NCBI RefSeq assembly: GCF_036388275.1
Contig: NZ_DASVSF010000085.1
Location: forward strand, 1-23,562
Source: Longimicrobium sp.
Lineage (GTDB): Bacteria; Gemmatimonadota; Gemmatimonadetes; Longimicrobiales; Longimicrobiaceae
DNA length: 23,562 nt
Direction of reading: 5' to 3'
Below, one piece after another: positions 21,271-23,562 of the stretch (position 1 is the first letter of the stretch; the number at the start of each line of letters is the position of its first letter). The position numbers and the translations under genes are program-made. Below the pieces are notes generated by a model. The model did not search any database. It saw only the letters and a program-made list of their open reading frames with translations, and was not told the origin of the DNA.

Positions 21271-23562
21271 TCAGGCCGTTTCGGCTTTTCGTGGCCGGCC
21301 GCGCTTCTTGCCGGCGGGCTGCGCCGGGGCGGCGGGGGTGACGGCGGGCGCCACGCCGGGCAGGATGGCCCGCAGGAAGCGCCCGGTGTGCGAGCGCGGG
21401 TTCATCGCCACCTCTTCCGGCGTGCCGGCAGCCACCACATCGCCGCCCTTGGGCCCGCCCTCCGGCCCCAGGTCGATGATCCAGTCGGCCGTCTTGATGA
21501 CGTCCAGGTTGTGCTCGATCACCACCACCGTGTTGCCGTGGTCGCGCAGCGCGTGGATCACCTTCAGCAGCAGGGCGATGTCGTGAAAGTGCAGGCCCGT
21601 GGTCGGCTCGTCCAGGATGTAGAGCGTGCGGCCGGTGTCGCGCTTGGACAGTTCCTGCGAGAGCTTGACCCGCTGTGCCTCGCCGCCCGACAGCGTGGTC
21701 GCGCTCTGGCCCAGCCGGATGTAGCCGAGGCCGACGTCGAGCAGCGTCTGCAGCTTGCGCGCGATCATCGGCACGGCCTGGAAGAAATGGAAGGCCGCGT
21801 CCACCGTCATGTGCAGCACCTCGGCGATGTTCCTGCCCTTGTAGTGGACTTCCAGCGTCTCCCGGTTGTAGCGGCTGCCGCCGCAGACGTCGCAGGGCAC
21901 GTAGACGTCGGGCAGGAAGTGCATCTCGACCTTGAGCACGCCGTCGCCCTGGCACGCCTCGCAGCGGCCGCCGGCGACGTTGAAGCTGAAGCGGCCGGGG
22001 CCGTAGCCGCGCTCGCGCGCCGCCGGCACCTCGGCGAACAGCTCGCGGATGGGCGTGAACAGGCCGGTATAGGTGGCCGGGTTCGAGCGCGGCGTGCGGC
22101 CGATCGGCGACTGGTCGACGGCGATCACCTTGTCGAACGCCTCGATGCCCTCGATCGCGTCGTGCGCCTCCGGCTCGGCATGGCTGTTGTAGAGGCGCTT
22201 GGCGACGGCGGCGTAGAGCGTGTCGTTGACGAGCGTCGACTTGCCCGAGCCGGACACGCCGGTCACGCAGGTCATGAGGCCGATCGGCACCTCGAGGTTG
22301 ACGCCCTTCAGGTTGTTGCCGCGGGCATTGAAGATGCGCAGCCAGTCGTCCGGCTCCGGGGGCGGGTGGCGCTCCGGGACGGCGATGCGCAGCACGTGCG
22401 ACAGGTAGCGGCCGGTGAGCGACTCGGCCGATGCCGCGACCTGCTCCGGCGTGCCCTGCGCCACCACCCGGCCGCCGCCATTGCCTGCCGCCGGGCCGAT
22501 ATCCACCAGGTGGTCGGCGGCGCGGATGGCATCCTCGTCATGCTCCACCACCAGCACGGTGTTGCCGAGGTCGCGCAGCCGCCGCAGCGTCTTGAGCAGC
22601 ATGTCGTTGTCGCGCTGGTGCAGCCCGATGGAGGGCTCGTCGAGCACGTAGAGGACGCCGGACAGGCCCGAGCCGATCTGCGAGGCGAGGCGGATGCGCT
22701 GGCTCTCGCCGCCCGACAGCGTGCCGGACGTGCGGTCGAGGTTGAGGTAGTCGAGCCCGACATTGTTGAGGAAGCCGAGCCGTTCCAGGATTTCCTTCAG
22801 GATGCGCTCGGCGATCGCGGTCTGTTGCGTGTTGAGCGTCGCGGGCATCGCCTCGAACCAGGCGAGCGCGTCGACCACCGACAGATGCGTCGCGTGGCTG
22901 ATGTCCTCGCCCGCGATCTTCACTGCCAGTGCCTCGGGCTTGAGGCGGGCGCCGCGGCAGACTTCGCAGGCCGCGGCGGATTGGTATTTCGACAGCTCCT
23001 CGCGCATCCACGCGCTTTCGGTCGAGAGCAGGCGGCGGTTGAGATTGCCGATCACGCCCTCGAACGGCTTCTTCACGTCATAGCTCTTGCGGCCGTCGAT
23101 GAAGGTGAGCGTGACGGGCTTGCCGCCGGTGCCGTGCAGCACGATCAGCTTCACCTCGCCCGGCAGTTCCTCCCACGGCGTCTCCAGGCTGAAGCCGAAC
23201 TCGCGCGCGAGGCTGCCCAGCACCTGCATGTAATAGGGTGATGGCGGGTTTGACTTGGCCCAGGGCACGACCGCGCCCTTCTTGATGCTGAGGCTGTGGT
23301 TGGGGACCACCAGATCCTCGTCGAAGATCAGCTTTTCGCCCAACCCGTCGCAGGCGGGACACGCACCCTGCGGCGCGTTGAAGCTGAACAGGCGCGGCTC
23401 GATCTCGGCGATGGTGAAGCCCGACACGGGACACGCGAACTTCTCCGAGAACACGATGCGGTTGGCGGGGATGCCCGCACCCTTCATCGCGCCGCCCAGA
23501 GTGGAACCGTTCGTGTCGAGCGAAGTCGAGACACCCCGTGCGCTCTTGGTGGCCTGTCCCTC
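21271..23562 (-). CDS. uvrA: Excinuclease ABC subunit A, N-terminus outside window (alphaproteobacterial type)
   Basis: The damage-recognition ATPase of nucleotide excision repair. 763 residues are present and the frame is open to the window edge; about 200 N-terminal residues (first Walker A) are missing. Visible parts are FSEKFACPVSGFTIAEIEPRLFSFNAP, the CPACDGLG zinc half-site (its partner is CPVS, with Ser in place of the second Cys), and signature LSGGESQRIRLASQ with LYVLDEPSIGLHQRDN. These are followed by the second Walker A GVSGSGKST, the second zinc finger CEACQGDG...CDVCGG, and LSGGEAQRVKLSQ with LYILDEPTTGLHFHD. It ends with a basic tail (KKRGRPRKAETA). CPVSGFTI, KGAVVPWAKSNPPSPYYMQVL and the upstream insert look alphaproteobacterial (sphingomonad-like), unlike the rest of the window. 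Horizontal transfer is likely, or the contig is chimeric. Confidence 0.95.
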   Translation of the reverse strand, partial: EGQATKSARGVSTSLDTNGSTLGGAMKGAGIPANRIVFSEKFACPVSGFTIAEIEPRLFSFNAPQGACPACDGLGEKLIFDEDLVVPNHSLSIKKGAVVPWAKSNPPSPYYMQVLGSLAREFGFSLETPWEELPGEVKLIVLHGTGGKPVTLTFIDGRKSYDVKKPFEGVIGNLNRRLLSTESAWMREELSKYQSAAACEVCRGARLKPEALAVKIAGEDISHATHLSVVDALAWFEAMPATLNTQQTAIAERILKEILERLGFLNNVGLDYLNLDRTSGTLSGGESQRIRLASQIGSGLSGVLYVLDEPSIGLHQRDNDMLLKTLRRLRDLGNTVLVVEHDEDAIRAADHLVDIGPAAGNGGGRVVAQGTPEQVAASAESLTGRYLSHVLRIAVPERHPPPEPDDWLRIFNARGNNLKGVNLEVPIGLMTCVTGVSGSGKSTLVNDTLYAAVAKRLYNSHAEPEAHDAIEGIEAFDKVIAVDQSPIGRTPRSNPATYTGLFTPIRELFAEVPAARERGYGPGRFSFNVAGGRCEACQGDGVLKVEMHFLPDVYVPCDVCGGSRYNRETLEVHYKGRNIAEVLHMTVDAAFHFFQAVPMIARKLQTLLDVGLGYIRLGQSATTLSGGEAQRVKLSQELSKRDTGRTLYILDEPTTGLHFHDIALLLKVIHALRDHGNTVVVIEHNLDVIKTADWIIDLGPEGGPKGGDVVAAGTPEEVAMNPRSHTGRFLRAILPGVAPAVTPAAPAQPAGKKRGRPRKAETA
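23507..23537. repeat. Sphingomonad-type short palindromic repeat inside uvrA
   Basis: CGTTCGTGTCGAGCGAAGTC (23508-23527), continuing GAGACACCCC, has an imperfect dyad (GTGTC...GACAC). I recognise it from memory as a motif very frequent between genes of Sphingomonadaceae. Here it is read in frame as GVSTSLDTNG, just before the GGAMKGAG segment of UvrA, in the variable linker that precedes the first zinc site. Confidence 0.6.

Noticed and set aside
21106..23241. Plus-strand open frame of 711 codons opposite uvrA
   Set aside because: It is a shadow of the highly conserved uvrA coding strand with no recognisable domain.
1..23562. CRISPR arrays, tRNA or rRNA genes, insertion sequences, phage genes
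   Set aside because: No regularly spaced direct repeats, cloverleaf sequences, rRNA-like stretches or transposase/integrase motifs were seen.

Overview
The window is very GC-rich, with strong C/G preference at third codon positions. It is bacterial and Gram-negative in character: signal peptides, two outer-membrane barrel proteins (one ending in Phe) and a Wza-like polysaccharide export protein. The mix of genes, the hairpin-rich intergenic repeats and the B1/kinase/nucleotidyltransferase type of lasso-peptide operon suggest a Gemmatimonadota member such as Longimicrobium. This is inference only, because there is no rRNA or other marker gene. The uvrA fragment at the right edge looks alphaproteobacterial.

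Layout. 1-81 is the 3' end of an unknown gene. 82-978 is a gene-free stretch with about five related C-rich/G-rich hairpins, three of them G-quadruplex capable. 979-4892 holds ordinary accessory genes: an inositol-monophosphatase-family phosphatase, an HTH-MNT nucleotidyltransferase, two small uncertain ORFs, and a GNAT acetyltransferase coupled to an aldehyde dehydrogenase. 5005-14412 (minus strand) reads as one long, tightly packed operon. In transcription order it encodes an outer-membrane barrel, a small secreted protein, a PqqD-like RRE (B1), a lasso cyclase (C), a 47-aa lasso precursor (A), an HPr-kinase-like lasso kinase (K), a PRMT-like methyltransferase (M), an NTP_transf_5 nucleotidyltransferase (N) and an ABC exporter (D). 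Most junctions are stop/start overlaps.

14693-15310 (plus) is a polysaccharide export protein. 15376-18992 (minus) is a cupredoxin-like protein coupled to a very unusual single open frame: a membrane sensor plus class III nucleotidyl cyclase that runs, with no stop, into an internal signal sequence and an outer-membrane porin. 19247-21133 (minus) holds a secreted protein with a 12-cysteine cluster and a secreted beta-propeller. 21271 to the edge is the C-terminal four-fifths of uvrA, carrying in frame a short repeat I associate with sphingomonads.

Main discovery. The lasso operon has a precursor with a canonical leader (YRRPALTVFGDMRELTL) and a predicted core ASISNNMNDPGQSSQTMT with Asp at core position 9. 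The operon combines three potential tailoring enzymes (kinase, methyltransferase, nucleotidyltransferase) and has translationally coupled envelope genes upstream, but no leader peptidase (B2) is visible in the window. The second striking object is the cyclase-porin fusion. Everything was read by eye; no homology search was run.
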